The notes beneath the pieces are model-generated. The model saw only the letters and a program-made list of their open reading frames with translations. It searched no databases and was not told the DNA's origin. The translations under genes and the position numbers were made by a program. A DNA stretch of 5,485 bases from an uncultured Oscillospiraceae bacterium (GTDB taxonomy: Bacteria > Bacillota > Clostridia > Oscillospirales > Oscillospiraceae). Shown here piece by piece: positions 5,414 through 5,485 of this stretch (positions are counted from its first letter, which is position 1; the number at the start of each line of letters is the position of its first letter). The stretch covers positions 1 to 5,485 of the forward strand of contig CAJTOE010000164.1 of the NCBI GenBank assembly GCA_910577805.1. Reading direction: 5' to 3'.

Positions 5414-5470
5414 AGCCTTCCCCCTAGTGGGGGAAGGTGGCTGGCCGGAGGCCAGACGGATGAGGGTGAA
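5414..5470. repeat. Right arm of the element with two hairpins
   Basis: Mirror image of the left arm. It carries CCTTCCCCC-TAGT-GGGGGAAGG (5416–5437) and CTGGCC-GGA-GGCCAG (5441–5455), then the terminal repeat. The outer hairpin has a different sequence from its left-arm counterpart but is just as fully paired. Read on the minus strand, the inner hairpin is followed by CTTTTC, a T-tract too short to call a terminator. Confidence 0.75.
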
Positions 5471-5485
5471 GCCAAAGGGCTGCAC

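Larger units (their letters stand above)
5307..5470. mobile_element. MITE-like palindromic repeat element, 164 bp
   Basis: The element is bounded by a perfect 16-bp terminal inverted repeat, TTCACCCTCATCCGTC at 5307–5322 and its complement at 5455–5470. Inverted symmetry continues inward in two more perfect blocks of 13 bp (5334–5346 with 5429–5441) and 11 bp (5351–5361 with 5414–5424), interrupted only by hairpin tips. The 52-bp core (5362–5413) has two further small inverted repeats: AACTG/CAGTT (5366–5376) and ATGCG/CGCAT (5383–5387 with 5404–5408). No protein is encoded, so any movement would need a transposase in trans. I see no clear target-site duplication. It resembles the GC-rich palindromic repeats scattered in Oscillospiraceae genomes, but I cannot name a family. 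The ends could extend to 5304 and 5473 with one mismatch. Confidence 0.75.

Noticed and set aside
5307..5470. CRISPR array
   Set aside because: There are only two related units, in inverted rather than direct orientation, with no regular spacers.
5292..5485. Target-site duplication flanking the element
   Set aside because: The bases just outside the two ends do not match beyond a GG/CC extension of the inverted repeat, so no duplication can be claimed.

Overview
The window looks chromosomal, from a GC-rich member of the Clostridia, most likely an Oscillospiraceae-type gut organism of the Flavonifractor/Pseudoflavonifractor kind. The reasons are the Firmicutes-type gene order murB–rapZ–yvcK–whiA, strong GGAGG-type ribosome binding sites, GC-rich codons, and a BlaI/M56 gene pair. 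The family-level placement is inference; no rRNA or other marker is present.

Minus strand, 1–3792: a tight operon read right to left. It holds murB (peptidoglycan precursor reductase), rapZ/yvcJ (P-loop nucleotide-binding protein), yvcK (CofD-like regulator of carbon flux and envelope) and whiA (DNA-binding protein). The intergenic gaps are 32, 19 and 15 nt. A fifth gene seems to begin with an ATGA overlap on the whiA stop and runs off the left edge. A sigma-A-like promoter sits about 60 bp upstream of murB. The operon links cell-wall synthesis with growth and division control.

Intergenic, 3793–4017: two back-to-back promoters, one for murB (leftward) and one for the blaI-like operon (rightward). 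The rightward promoter carries two nearly identical palindromic operators exactly 31 bp apart. One lies between and over the -35/-10 elements and the other lies just before the Shine-Dalgarno sequence. This suits an autorepressed BlaI-type switch.

Plus strand, 4018–5303: a BlaI/MecI-family repressor overlaps by 4 nt an M56 (BlaR1-type) membrane metallopeptidase. The M56 protein has its zinc site but ends right after its last membrane segment, so it has no extracellular beta-lactam sensor domain. No beta-lactamase or other obvious target gene is in view.

Right end, 5307–5470: a 164-bp MITE-like palindromic element with long interrupted terminal inverted repeats, starting 3 bp after the M56 stop codon. 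Each end carries two hairpins. The outer hairpin differs in sequence between the ends but stays fully paired at both. Nothing is recognisable in the last 12–15 bases.

The most interesting points are the dual-operator, sensor-less BlaI/M56 module next to murB and the structured repeat abutting it. The rest is conserved core genome.
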